Source: Persicitalea sp038242095 (GTDB lineage: Bacteria > Bacteroidota > Bacteroidia > Cytophagales > Spirosomataceae). Taken from it: a stretch of DNA of 29,105 nt. How positions within the stretch are numbered: position 1 is the first letter of the stretch; each line of letters opens with the position of its first letter. Positions 8,211 to 16,961 of the stretch are shown one piece after another. Location of the stretch: positions 1-29,105 of the forward strand of contig JBBSSJ010000021.1 of assembly GCA_038242095.1 (NCBI GenBank), in the 5' to 3' direction. The translations under genes and the position numbers were made by a program. The notes beneath the pieces are model-generated. The model was not told the origin of the DNA, did no database searches, and saw only the letters and a program-made list of their open reading frames with translations.

Positions 8211-9152
8211 CTATTTTACTACAAAATCCCCCTGTCCGATCTTGAAGCCTTCGCTGTAAAGCTCGACGGCGTATTTGCCGTCTTTAAACGGAACGCCGCC
8301 GCGGCCGTACAGGATGTCTAGTTTCTGGCGTGAGTTATCGAAGTTAAACCCTTCTTTGGCGGTGTAAATCATCTCGCGGCCGTTATAAGTGAAAGCGCCC
8401 GAGCCAGTCGCCATATCGGAAAGCACCGCGCCATCGGGGTCGAGGATGCGTAAAAATACCTCCTTTCGGTCCTGCTTCGCAATGGCGTTAGAACCCAAAA
8501 CAAAACTAATCTTCAACTTATCGATCCGGCGCGATTTGTAGCTGCCTCCATCCCGCTCTTTCCCTTTGGAGGATAGTGAGTTAACTGCAATATTTTCGGC
8601 CCGCAACGCGGAAGCAATCGTTACCTTTTCATTCAGCTCGCGGTTTTGGACCGCGTAGTTGGTTACCGAATCGGATAATAGCTGCCTTTCGCCCTCCAGG
8701 CCGCTAACGGCTTGACCCAGTTCCTCATTTTTGGCGGTTACGATGCCGAGTTCTTCTTTAAGTTGCGCGATGTCAAGATCTTTCTGATTCAGCACCGCTT
8801 CGTAGTTGCGGATTTTATCCTCGTATTTTTTGGCCGAAAAGGCATTGGAATTTTTCAGCGCCTCGCGGTCCCGCTCCAACTCCTGCTTCAGCACAATCAG
8901 CGAATCAACGCTGCCACCGAGCTGCTGTATTTCGGCAATCTTGGCATCGAGCTGCGCCGAAATAGAATCCAGTTTGGTCTTGGTCGACAGTACCTCGTCG
9001 GTCTTGGCGGCGATGATCGTATCTTTGTCCTGATTGGCCTGCCGCTCCTGGTAATAAAAATAAAGCAACACGATGTTGAGAATGGCCAGTACCGCCAAAG
9101 CGGCCCAAAGTAGGGTTTTGCGGTCACGTTTTTGTTCCTGATTGTAGTCCAT
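8211..9152 (-). CDS. Membrane-anchored coiled-coil protein of unknown function
   Basis: 313 aa, not assigned to a named family. A short basic cytoplasmic start is followed by one membrane helix (about 13-34, LLWAALAVLAILNIVLLYFYY). A long heptad-rich coiled coil runs from about 38 to 177 (Glu, Lys, Leu and Gln rich), and a separate folded C-terminal domain from about 200 to 313 is rich in beta-strand patterns (KLKISFVLGS, KEVFLRILDPDG, YAVELYSEGFKIG). The layout suggests an extracytoplasmic rod with a head domain. It lies upstream of rpsF on the same strand but 98 bp away with a promoter element between, so it is probably a separate unit. Confidence 0.8.
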   Translation of the reverse strand: MDYNQEQKRDRKTLLWAALAVLAILNIVLLYFYYQERQANQDKDTIIAAKTDEVLSTKTKLDSISAQLDAKIAEIQQLGGSVDSLIVLKQELERDREALKNSNAFSAKKYEDKIRNYEAVLNQKDLDIAQLKEELGIVTAKNEELGQAVSGLEGERQLLSDSVTNYAVQNRELNEKVTIASALRAENIAVNSLSSKGKERDGGSYKSRRIDKLKISFVLGSNAIAKQDRKEVFLRILDPDGAVLSDMATGSGAFTYNGREMIYTAKEGFNFDNSRQKLDILYGRGGVPFKDGKYAVELYSEGFKIGQGDFVVK

Positions 9153-9215
9153 ACTATGCAGTGGTTAGGTTGGCAGGGGGAGTTTTGGTGCGTTTCTAAA
9201 TAAAAAAAATACCGA

Positions 9216-9223
9216 CAAATATA
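9216..9223 (-). promoter_or_regulatory. Candidate -7 element of the coiled-coil gene
   Basis: Minus-strand TATATTTG matches TAnnTTTG; a TTTG lies 16 bp further upstream, slightly closer than the usual 19-20. It lies about 63 bp before the ATG at 9152, in an AT-rich divergent spacer. Confidence 0.4.
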
Positions 9224-9282
9224 GGGCTTTATTTCAATACAAAATTTAAATATCTAAAAATCAGCAAGTTAAAAACATTTTT

Positions 9283-9951
9283 ATGTCAATAAAGGAAAAT
9301 ATAGACACCATAGAAAAAACATTAAAGCCAGACGTGCGCCTTGTGGCGGTCAGCAAAACCAAGCCGGTGCCGATGTTGCAGGAAGCCTATGACGCCGGAT
9401 GTCGCCTTTTTGGGGAAAATAAAGCCCAGGAAATGGCCGAAAAATACGATCAACTGCCGCACGACATTCGGTGGCATATGATCGGCCACTTGCAAACCAA
9501 TAAGGTCAAGTACATCGCCCCGTTCGTATCGTTGATCGAATCGGTGGACAGCCTGAAAGTGTTAAAAGAAATCAATAAACAGGCCGCCAAAAATGAGCGT
9601 GTCATCGACTGCCTGCTGCAAATCCACATCGCCGACGAAGAAAACAAGTTTGGCTTGTCGGCGGAGGAAGCGCGGGAACTGCTGGCCTCGCCCGAGTTTG
9701 CCAGCATGCACAATTTCAAAGTGGTCGGCCTCATGGGCCTGGCGACCTACGGCGCGCCTGATGAAAAACTGCACCAGGAATTTGGCGGCCTGCGGGTACT
9801 ATTTGAATCGCTGAAAGCGCAGGAAAGCGACCGCGTGGCCATGCACGAGCTATCGATGGGCATGAGCGGCGATTACGCTTTGGCGATGGTAGAAGGCAGC
9901 ACGATGGTCAGGATCGGCAGCGCTATTTTTGGGGCGCGGCCCCCGCACTGA
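9283..9951 (+). CDS. YggS/PLPBP family pyridoxal phosphate homeostasis protein
   Basis: 222 aa. The PLP-binding Lys is K25 in VAVSKTKP. Other family blocks are FGENKAQE (43-50), WHMIGHLQTNK (64-74), SMGMSGDY (191-198) and GSTMVRIG (205-212), which bind the cofactor phosphate. The fold is a single alanine-racemase-like barrel with no known catalytic turnover; the family buffers PLP and affects amino acid metabolism. Its 3' end overlaps the convergent glycosyltransferase gene by 29 bp. Confidence 0.94.
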   Translation: MSIKENIDTIEKTLKPDVRLVAVSKTKPVPMLQEAYDAGCRLFGENKAQEMAEKYDQLPHDIRWHMIGHLQTNKVKYIAPFVSLIESVDSLKVLKEINKQAAKNERVIDCLLQIHIADEENKFGLSAEEARELLASPEFASMHNFKVVGLMGLATYGAPDEKLHQEFGGLRVLFESLKAQESDRVAMHELSMGMSGDYALAMVEGSTMVRIGSAIFGARPPH

Positions 9952-10978
9952 CGGCCCCGGCCAGGACCGGCTCGATGTCGGCCAGTACTTTCTCGACGCT
10001 GAGCTCGGCGCAGGGCACGCCTTCGCGCCGAATCAGTCGGCAGTTTTCGCCCCGTCCGTAAGTACCGGAGTAGACGTTGTAGGACGAAAAGTTGTTGAGT
10101 GCGCCCATCAAAATGAAGCCAAAGGTCCCCGTGGCGTTGGCCAAATGCGCCGGACCGCTGTCGAGGCCGATAAAGTAGTGGGCGCGGCGAATGACTTCCG
10201 CCGTTTCCAGGATCGATAATTGGCCGCACAGCGAGCGATAGCGGGGATTTATAACAGCCAGATTACTTTTCAGGCCGATTTCGATAATGTCATAGCCGGA
10301 TTTTTCGATCAAAATATCGACCAGTACGTTCCACCGCTCGGCGGGCCAGTCTTTGGGGGCATAATTAGACTGGCAATGAATCACGATAAATTTTTCGGGC
10401 AACGCCAGCGCATCCACTTTGTGTAGGTGGCGATCCTGCAAATAAAGGCGTGGCTGATCGTCGGCGGGAACGGGTAGTTCGGCCAGTTGGGCGTACACTT
10501 CCAGCAGATTGCCGAACTCAAAGTAGTTATACACGTCGATGCCTTTGGCCAGCGCGACGGGATTATCCACAAAAACCTCGCAGACCTCGCAGCGGTTGTT
10601 GTTGCTCCGAAACTGCATGTTGTGCACGGCGTCAAACACGCCGCTTTCCAGCAACAAGCGCCGCTGGGTCACGCAGAATTCCAAAAAAGTCTCGTCAACG
10701 TTGGGATTCGTTTGCAGCAGTTCGGCAAATACAGGCTTGACGAACCACACGATATGCGCATCTGGATGGCGCTGCCGAATCTGGCGCGACAGCGGCTCGG
10801 CGGCCACGATGTCGCCAAAGTGCTCGGTACGGATCACAGCCACCAGCGGCTTGCCCAGCCTCGATTTGAGGGTTTGAAAATAGCGTTTGGCGCGGTAAGC
10901 GCTTAGGTGCGCCTGAGCAATGTGCGTATATTTGTGGTAGCGGTGGGTCCAGAGCGCTACAAAGGCTTCGGTATTCAT
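9923..10978 (-). CDS. Glycosyltransferase family 9 (heptosyltransferase-like) protein
   Basis: The N-terminal Rossmann half opens with LVAVIRTEHFGDIVAAEPLSRQIRQRHP, and the C-terminal half has FIVIHCQSNYAPKDWPAERW and the donor-binding block HYFIGLDSGPAHLANATG, all as in GT9/WaaC-like enzymes. It probably adds a sugar to a surface glycolipid. I chose ATG at 10978 (351 aa): the longer start at 11050 (375 aa) would overlap the start of the divergent DUF423 gene and leave no promoter space, although the extra 24 residues are not implausible as protein. A pair CEVCEV near the middle is unusual for the family. Confidence 0.82.
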   Translation of the reverse strand: MNTEAFVALWTHRYHKYTHIAQAHLSAYRAKRYFQTLKSRLGKPLVAVIRTEHFGDIVAAEPLSRQIRQRHPDAHIVWFVKPVFAELLQTNPNVDETFLEFCVTQRRLLLESGVFDAVHNMQFRSNNNRCEVCEVFVDNPVALAKGIDVYNYFEFGNLLEVYAQLAELPVPADDQPRLYLQDRHLHKVDALALPEKFIVIHCQSNYAPKDWPAERWNVLVDILIEKSGYDIIEIGLKSNLAVINPRYRSLCGQLSILETAEVIRRAHYFIGLDSGPAHLANATGTFGFILMGALNNFSSYNVYSGTYGRGENCRLIRREGVPCAELSVEKVLADIEPVLAGAVSAGAAPQK

Positions 10979-11039
10979 CCTAACAAAATCCAATGGACCC
11001 GCAAGGTAGGGAAGAATCCTAAAAACTATTTTTTTTACA

Positions 11040-11423
11040 ATGAAGACCATGTTACAAATTGGCGCTATCTACGGCGCTATCGCGGTAGGTGTTGGTGCGT
11101 TTGGCGCGCACGCGCTCAAAGCATCGTTGCAGGCAGCGGGACGTTTCGATACGTTTGAAACGGCGGTTCGTTACCAATTTTACCACGCTCTGGCGCTATT
11201 GGCGGTGGGTATTTTACTATCCAGAGCCGATCCGGGCGCAGCAAAATGGCTCACCTGGGCGGGCTACGCTTTTGCAGCCGGCGTCCTCATTTTTTCGGGT
11301 TCGCTCTACACCATTTGCTTCACGGGCATTACCAAATTCGGCGCCGTAGCCCCCATTGGTGGCCTGCTGATGATCGCGGGGTGGGTGTTGCTGTTTTGGG
11401 CAGCGGGGAAGTTGACATTGTAG
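11040..11423 (+). CDS. DUF423 family membrane protein
   Basis: 127 aa with four membrane helices. The signature GAIAVGVGAFGAHALK near the N-terminus, FYHALALLAVG in the second helix and LFSGSLY-like IFSGSLYTICFTG in the third are characteristic of DUF423 (YgdD/YwdK). The function is unknown. Translation may start at 11040 or at the second ATG, 11049. Confidence 0.9.
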   Translation: MKTMLQIGAIYGAIAVGVGAFGAHALKASLQAAGRFDTFETAVRYQFYHALALLAVGILLSRADPGAAKWLTWAGYAFAAGVLIFSGSLYTICFTGITKFGAVAPIGGLLMIAGWVLLFWAAGKLTL

Positions 11424-11446
11424 GGTTGGGTAGCATTTGTTTTCAT

Positions 11447-11541
11447 GGGTCAAACGGTTAAAAGGTAAACGGGCTATTAACTCTGATTTGGAAGGTTGTT
11501 TGTTTAAAAACAAAATTCGTTGGCCGTTGACCCTTAACCCC
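11447..11541. repeat. Facing pair of degenerate 7-8 bp tandem microrepeats
   Basis: A left array (11447-11473) of units like TAAACGG/TTAAAAGG faces a right array (11519-11541) in inverted orientation. The best pairing is GGGTCAAACGG (11447-11457) with CCGTTGACCC (11524-11533). It fills the spacer between two convergent genes and may fold as a long weak hairpin. Confidence 0.6.
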
Positions 11542-11554
11542 AGGAAGAATTTTG

Positions 11555-12577
11555 CTAATGAGCAGAAAGTAATAAAAGACTTGTCTTAACAATCTGCCCC
11601 ATCGTTTGGCACTCCATGAAGGCCTGATGGCGATAGTGGCGGGCGAGGTCGCGGCGGAGGGCAGCGACGTACTCGGGCGGCGCGATGACTTCTTCGGCCA
11701 TGACATCCAGAATGTCATCAGCGCGTGCCTTCTCGATGCGCATCCGGGTGGCGATTTGGGAGCGTTCTTCGGCCTGGTACTGTTTCACGCTTTCGGGTGT
11801 CATGTACTTCATGCCCAACTCGATGATTGTATTGTTTTGCTTGAAAAACTGGGGCATGTACACCGTCTTCTTGCCTTCGTACGACTGCTGATCGAAGTCG
11901 ATGGCGCGGAAGCGGTAATAGATTTCCTCAAAATCGGGTGTGATGTCGACCACGAAATTGCTCGAATGCATATCACCCAATAGCCGCACGAAGCAACGCT
12001 CATTAAACTTCACGAACTCCTTGCAAAGCCGAATGGGATTCAACTCGGGATCAGCGATATGGCTTTTGAGAAATACGTCGCCCGGTATGCCGGCAATGTG
12101 CTCTTCCACCAGCGAGTTACCGCTCGTCATGTAGCTTACCTGATTGGGCGAGAAAATATCTTCCAATTCCAGGCCGTAAACCCGCGATGAATCGGCATTT
12201 TTGATGTAAAAGTAATCGAAGTTGTCGTTGATCTGATTCACGATCCTGATCCTGAACGGCCGGGTATTGCCGTAGGTGCAGAGGTCCACGCGGTCGACGC
12301 TCAGGTGTTTCAGGATCGACAAATCGCCGTCCACTTTCAGGTGGGCGTAGATCGTTTTGAGCGACAGGAAGATGTCGGCGGTATCGCCGGGATCATAGAA
12401 AACCGACACCCAAAGCGTGTCGTTGCCTTTGGGGTCGTAGAGTGAAATAGCGTTGGAAAACCGCAGCAGATCGGTGTAGTGGATCTGCAACGGTACCTCA
12501 CGCTGGTACTTGACCAGGTATTCGCGCAGGTCGGTATTGATCCGAAAGGGTACCTTTTTCTTGCTGATGAGTGCCAT
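11555..12577 (-). CDS. Conserved protein with kinase/APH-like catalytic motifs, in the pbp2-rodA operon
   Basis: 340 aa; I do not recognise a named family. The middle resembles the catalytic core of aminoglycoside-phosphotransferase or protein-kinase-like folds. GDMHSSN (201-207) has the spacing of a catalytic loop with Asp202 and Asn207, and 20 residues later AIDFD (225-229) could supply the metal-binding Asp227. Upstream, YFYIKN (K126) and SLVEEHIAGIPGD (156-168) could be the nucleotide-binding Lys and hinge region. There is no membrane helix or signal peptide, so it is cytoplasmic. The ATG lies 2 bp after the rodA stop, implying co-transcription and coupling. A link to elongation-type wall synthesis is inferred from position only. 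Confidence 0.75.
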   Translation of the reverse strand: MALISKKKVPFRINTDLREYLVKYQREVPLQIHYTDLLRFSNAISLYDPKGNDTLWVSVFYDPGDTADIFLSLKTIYAHLKVDGDLSILKHLSVDRVDLCTYGNTRPFRIRIVNQINDNFDYFYIKNADSSRVYGLELEDIFSPNQVSYMTSGNSLVEEHIAGIPGDVFLKSHIADPELNPIRLCKEFVKFNERCFVRLLGDMHSSNFVVDITPDFEEIYYRFRAIDFDQQSYEGKKTVYMPQFFKQNNTIIELGMKYMTPESVKQYQAEERSQIATRMRIEKARADDILDVMAEEVIAPPEYVAALRRDLARHYRHQAFMECQTMGQIVKTSLLLLSAH

Positions 12578-12579
12578 AC

Positions 12580-13863
12580 CTACCCGCGCGAAAGGGTGAA
12601 GGGGCGCTGGGAATCCATTTTAAGGAAGATAAACAGCAGAATCGAGAAGGACCAAAGCGACGAGCCTCCGTAGCTAAAGAACGGCAGCGGGATACCGATC
12701 ACCGGCATCAGACCAATGGTCATACCGATATTGATCATGAAATGGAAAAAGATAATTCCCGCCACACAGTAGCCGTACACGCGCCCGAAGCGCGTTCGTT
12801 GTCGCTCGGCCAGCACCACGATTCTGACGATGAGCCCCACGAACAGGCAGACCACCAACAAGCTGCCCAGAAAGCCATGCTCCTCGCCTACGGTGCAGAA
12901 AATGAAGTCGGTACTTTGCTCGGGCACGAAGTTGAATTTGGTTTGGGTACCTTCCAGGAAGCCCTTACCCGTCATCCGCCCCGAACCGATGGCAATTTTG
13001 GACTGAATCACGTTCCAGCCCGCCCCGCGCGGATCGGAATACGGGTCGACCAGCACCATGATGCGACTTCGCTGGTGTTTTTGCAGAACGTTGTTGATAA
13101 AGAAATCCACCCCAAACACCACCGCCACCATAAAGCCGGCAACAACCACCGTCGCCATAACGCCTCCGCGTTTGCGGTCAGATTTTGACATAAAAAAAAT
13201 GGCCAAACCCGCCACCGCCAGAATGCCCAGCGCGATAAACCATTTCAGAAAAAGCAGCGTCAGCACCAGCAAAATAGCCGTCACGATGCCAATCAGCGGG
13301 ATGAAGCCGGGCATACCCTCGCGGTACAGCATGATGGAAAAAGCCGCAAACACCAGCATGGAGCCCGTCTCATTGGACAGCAGAATTAACAGGGCGGGAA
13401 TACCGATAATCGCGGCAATCGGTAGGTAATCTCGCCAGGAACGGGTTAGGCTCACGGCCGGATCGCTGAGGTACTTAGCCAGCGCCAGACTGGTGGCGAG
13501 TTTGGCAAATTCGGCGGGTTGAATAGAAAAGGAGCCGATTTTGATCCAGGAGCGCGAACCGTTTATTTCGCTACCCGCGAAAAGTACCGCCACAAGCAGC
13601 AGCACAAATAAGGCGTAAATGATGTAGGCGAAGGTATCGTAAAACTTGTAGTCGACGACCAGAATGCAGATGATAAGCAGCACCGTCGTGCCGATCCACA
13701 TCATCTGCTTGCCCGCGTTATGCGACAAGTCGAAGATGTCCGTCGGCACCTCGGGGCTGTACACGGCAGCGTAAATGTTGAACCACCCCACCAGGATACA
13801 CATGATGTAGATCAGCACCGCGATCCAGTCCAGGTTTTGGGTTAATGTTTTTTGCTTCGCCAA
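12580..13863 (-). CDS. rodA: Rod shape-determining protein RodA (SEDS glycosyltransferase)
   Basis: 427 aa with about ten membrane helices. The SEDS signature is clear: NGSRSWIKIG and QPAEFAKL in the first half, then the long periplasmic loop with RIMVLVDPYSDPRGAGWNVIQSKIAIGSG and the catalytic-type PEQSTDF (314-320, Asp319), and GGSSLW near the end. RodA polymerises peptidoglycan glycan strands together with PBP2. It starts with TTG at 13863, 32 bp after the PBP2 stop, and overlaps nothing; the kinase-like gene follows immediately. Confidence 0.95.
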   Translation of the reverse strand: MAKQKTLTQNLDWIAVLIYIMCILVGWFNIYAAVYSPEVPTDIFDLSHNAGKQMMWIGTTVLLIICILVVDYKFYDTFAYIIYALFVLLLVAVLFAGSEINGSRSWIKIGSFSIQPAEFAKLATSLALAKYLSDPAVSLTRSWRDYLPIAAIIGIPALLILLSNETGSMLVFAAFSIMLYREGMPGFIPLIGIVTAILLVLTLLFLKWFIALGILAVAGLAIFFMSKSDRKRGGVMATVVVAGFMVAVVFGVDFFINNVLQKHQRSRIMVLVDPYSDPRGAGWNVIQSKIAIGSGRMTGKGFLEGTQTKFNFVPEQSTDFIFCTVGEEHGFLGSLLVVCLFVGLIVRIVVLAERQRTRFGRVYGYCVAGIIFFHFMINIGMTIGLMPVIGIPLPFFSYGGSSLWSFSILLFIFLKMDSQRPFTLSRG

Positions 13864-13895
13864 TTATGAAATTGTCAACTGTCCAATGAGAAAAA

Positions 13896-15836
13896 CTATC
13901 TGCCCGATGAGGTGGCGGCGGTTTTGATGATGGGTGTGGTACGGGATTTTTTGTTGGCGAGCGGAATTTCGATTGCCTTCTTCTTTAAGGTGTCCTTTTC
14001 GGGAGATTTAGGCTTCTGAGCGGGCAGGAAGGGAGTAAATCGCTTGGTGGTAAGAATATAGTTCTCGAGTGCTTTATTTTCCGTTTTACCCTTCAAATAA
14101 CGCTCAATGACAAGGTTAGCGACAGGAGCCGCCGATATACCACCCCACTCGCCATTTTCCACGAAAACGGCAATCGCAATCTTAGGGTTGTCGGCAGGAG
14201 CAAAACCGATGAAGATGGCGTGCGCTTTTCCCTGTTTAGTCTGGGAAGTACCCGTTTTACCCGCAATCTGCACGTCCGCAATTCGGGCCAGCCGCATTAC
14301 CGTACCGTCGTCCACGGCCCCAATCATGCCGGGTATTACTGTCTCGAAGTGCCGGCGGTCGATGCCCACTTCGTGCTTCACTAAGTACTCAGGCAGCGGA
14401 CTGTTTTTCTTGCCTACCCCACTCACGATATGCGGGGTGTAATAGTAGCCCCGGTTGGCGATAATGGCGGCGACATTAGCCATCTTTAGTGGGGTAACCA
14501 GGAGTTCGCCCTCCCCGATACTGAGCGAGTATACGTTGGAGAACTTCCAGCGCTTCTTGCCATAAACCTTGTCGTAATAATCGACGCCCGGCAGACTTCC
14601 CTTGTATTCACTGGGCAAATCAACGCCTAGTTTTTCCCCTATGCCGAACTTAGAGACCTGCTCATGCCATTTAGCCAATCCGGCGCGTGACGCTTCGTAG
14701 GTGTCACTAAGATCGTTATTGTAGAGCATGCTCTGAAAAACCCGGTAAAAGTACGGGTTACAGGAGTGCTGTATCGCCTGCAGCACATTGTTACCGTGAC
14801 CGCCGCCGTGACATTTCATCGGTACGCCCGCGTGAGAAAAGGCCGTGGAAGAGTGGATGGCTCCCTGTTGCAAAGCAGCAAGCGCCTGAATTACCTTAAA
14901 GGTCGAACCCGGACGGTAGCTCGCCATGACCGGACGGTTAAACAGCGGTTTGTAGGGGTTTTTGGCCAGTTCACGGTAATTTTCCGAAAAGTGGCGACTG
15001 GCGAGCTGGCTCGGGTCGTAACTGGGCGCCGACACGATGGACAAAATCTGTCCGGTGCTGGGCTCGATGGCGACCACGCTACCGACTTTATTGACCATCA
15101 AACTATCGGCAAAATGCTGCAAGTCGATGTCGATGCCGGTATACAAGTTTTGCCCGGCTACGGCAACCGTGTCCAGAATACCGTCTTTCCAAGAGCCTTT
15201 AGCGACGCCGTTGACGTTCTGCATCACAAATTTGACGCCCCGATGGCCCCGGAGTTCTTTCTCATAAAAAATTTCCAGGCCGCTCTGTCCTACGTAATCG
15301 CCTTGTTGGTAGTAGAATCCGTCCTGTTTTTTCAGTTGCCCGCCCGTGATTTCGCTCACGTAGCCCAGCGAGTTGGCCATCGTGGGGGCAGTGTAGGTGC
15401 GCAGTGAGCTTTTTACAAATTCAAAACCAGGATAATCGACCATCACATCCTGAATGCGGGCGTAGTCCTCGCGCGACAGTTGCCGCAAAAACAAGGTAGG
15501 CTTAACGCGCGAATAAGTCGCCGCATTTAGCATGAGACTGTCGAAATCGGAGCGTTGAATGTTGAGGAGCCGACACAGCATCAGCGTGTCCTGCACTTTG
15601 GCCTTGTAGGGCGTCACCACCAGATCGTAAACCGGCGTGTTGTACACGATCAGCTTTTCGTTGCGGTCGTAAATTTGCCCCCGAAAGGGTACTTCCATCA
15701 CCCGCTTAATGGAGTTACTGGCTGATTCGATGGAGTAGCTGTCGTCGAGTACCTGTAGGTAAAATAGTCGGAAGATATAGGCGAACCCAATCATCCCAAA
15801 AAAGGCAATGATTACAAAACGACGATTGTCCAGCAT
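13896..15836 (-). CDS. mrdA: Penicillin-binding protein 2 (peptidoglycan D,D-transpeptidase)
   Basis: 646 aa. One N-terminal membrane helix (about 6-27) is followed by the class B dimerisation/pedestal region (about 45-215) and the transpeptidase domain (about 235-590). The active-site motifs are complete: SxxK at S311/K314 (STFK), SxN at 358-360 (SCN) and KTG at 527-529 (KTGTSQ). A Lys-rich, low-complexity tail follows 600. It cross-links side-wall peptidoglycan and activates RodA, encoded directly downstream. A run of eight G precedes it on the coding strand. Confidence 0.95.
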   Translation of the reverse strand: MLDNRRFVIIAFFGMIGFAYIFRLFYLQVLDDSYSIESASNSIKRVMEVPFRGQIYDRNEKLIVYNTPVYDLVVTPYKAKVQDTLMLCRLLNIQRSDFDSLMLNAATYSRVKPTLFLRQLSREDYARIQDVMVDYPGFEFVKSSLRTYTAPTMANSLGYVSEITGGQLKKQDGFYYQQGDYVGQSGLEIFYEKELRGHRGVKFVMQNVNGVAKGSWKDGILDTVAVAGQNLYTGIDIDLQHFADSLMVNKVGSVVAIEPSTGQILSIVSAPSYDPSQLASRHFSENYRELAKNPYKPLFNRPVMASYRPGSTFKVIQALAALQQGAIHSSTAFSHAGVPMKCHGGGHGNNVLQAIQHSCNPYFYRVFQSMLYNNDLSDTYEASRAGLAKWHEQVSKFGIGEKLGVDLPSEYKGSLPGVDYYDKVYGKKRWKFSNVYSLSIGEGELLVTPLKMANVAAIIANRGYYYTPHIVSGVGKKNSPLPEYLVKHEVGIDRRHFETVIPGMIGAVDDGTVMRLARIADVQIAGKTGTSQTKQGKAHAIFIGFAPADNPKIAIAVFVENGEWGGISAAPVANLVIERYLKGKTENKALENYILTTKRFTPFLPAQKPKSPEKDTLKKKAIEIPLANKKSRTTPIIKTAATSSGR

Positions 15837-15910
15837 TTTTTAACTTCGTATTTACCTCCCCCCCCGGCATTTCTCGCGAAGTTCGTCAAATTAAACAACG
15901 AATCAAACAC

Positions 15911-16921
15911 CTACCTCCACCCTGCTCCTACTACGTTTGTCCGTATCCGACAGAGGTATCCGTCGGCGGTAATGTACAGCGTTTTGCCATCCTCGCCCCA
16001 CGCACAATTAGCAGTGGCCTGTCCGGTCTCGATGCGACCGAGCAGGGTACCTTCGGGGCTTAAAACCAAAATTCCGCCTGGGCCGGTAGTCCAGACATTA
16101 CCCGATTGATCGAGCTTGAGGCCGTCAGGAAGACCCTGCAATCCTTTCTTCACCAACGGCGCCGCGTCAAAAAAAATTCGGCCTGTGCCCAGGTTTCCGT
16201 CCGCTTTGACGGGATACGCCATAACCACGGCCCGCTCCGGGTCCGATTGAGCCACGTAAAGCGTCTGGCCATCGGGTGCGAAAGCCAGGCCATTCGGGCG
16301 GGTCAAATCAGAAATCACCCGCGTCACTTCGCCATCGGGCGCGATTCGATACACGCCAAATTCCGCCAGTTCGCGGCTGGGACTGTCGGCCTTTTCGGGC
16401 AGCCCGTAAGGCGGGTCGGTGAAGTAGTAGCTCCCGTTGCCAGAATGCTGCACCACGTCGTTAGGGCTGTTGAGGCGCTTACCCTTGTAACGGTCGGCGA
16501 GCGTCACTTTCCCCCCGCCGCTCAGCGGCATGGCCGATACCCGACGGTCGCCGTGTTCGCACGAAATCAGGCGACCTTGCTGGTCGATTATCAGGCCGTT
16601 GCTGCCCGGCTCGTTGCCGTACTGCCCCGCGCCCGTGTAACCCGAAGGTTTGAGAAACACGCTCAACCCCTCCTTTTCGCTCCACTTGAAAATCGTGTTT
16701 TGGGGTACATCCGAAAATAATAGAAAACCACCTTCCTTGACCCAAACCGGTCCTTCCGACCAATCGAAACCCGACGCCAGTACTTCCAACGCCGTTCCTT
16801 CGGAAATTAGCTTTTCGAAACGCGGGTCGTCGTATTGGATCGTGCCGAGCGTAGGGTATACGGGCTGGGCGCGAGCAAACTGAGCCGCGATTAGAACAAG
16901 GATGATGAGGGTGGTTTTCAT
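15911..16921 (-). CDS. SMP-30/gluconolactonase/LRE family protein, exported
   Basis: 336 aa with a Sec signal peptide (KTTLIILVLIAAQFARA, cut near residue 18). It is a six-bladed propeller; likely divalent-metal ligands are E56 (SEGPVW), N154 (NSPND) and D266 (GLPDGLKL), with N210 (RPNGLAF) also near the site. Family members hydrolyse sugar lactones such as gluconolactone, here in the periplasm. It lies 40 bp after the MBL-fold gene on the same strand, so it may be co-transcribed. The substrate cannot be read from sequence. Confidence 0.9.
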   Translation of the reverse strand: MKTTLIILVLIAAQFARAQPVYPTLGTIQYDDPRFEKLISEGTALEVLASGFDWSEGPVWVKEGGFLLFSDVPQNTIFKWSEKEGLSVFLKPSGYTGAGQYGNEPGSNGLIIDQQGRLISCEHGDRRVSAMPLSGGGKVTLADRYKGKRLNSPNDVVQHSGNGSYYFTDPPYGLPEKADSPSRELAEFGVYRIAPDGEVTRVISDLTRPNGLAFAPDGQTLYVAQSDPERAVVMAYPVKADGNLGTGRIFFDAAPLVKKGLQGLPDGLKLDQSGNVWTTGPGGILVLSPEGTLLGRIETGQATANCAWGEDGKTLYITADGYLCRIRTNVVGAGWR

Positions 16922-16961
16922 AGGACCAATTACTAAATTCCGAAAATAATCAAATTATCCC

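Noticed and set aside
14766..15407. Plus-strand open frame of 213 codons
   Set aside because: It lies entirely within PBP2, whose active-site motifs and length are intact on the other strand.
15837..15864. Shine-Dalgarno site (GGAGG) for PBP2 next to the G run
   Set aside because: It lies about 18 nt from the ATG, too far, and other genes here show no such sites, as expected for Bacteroidota.
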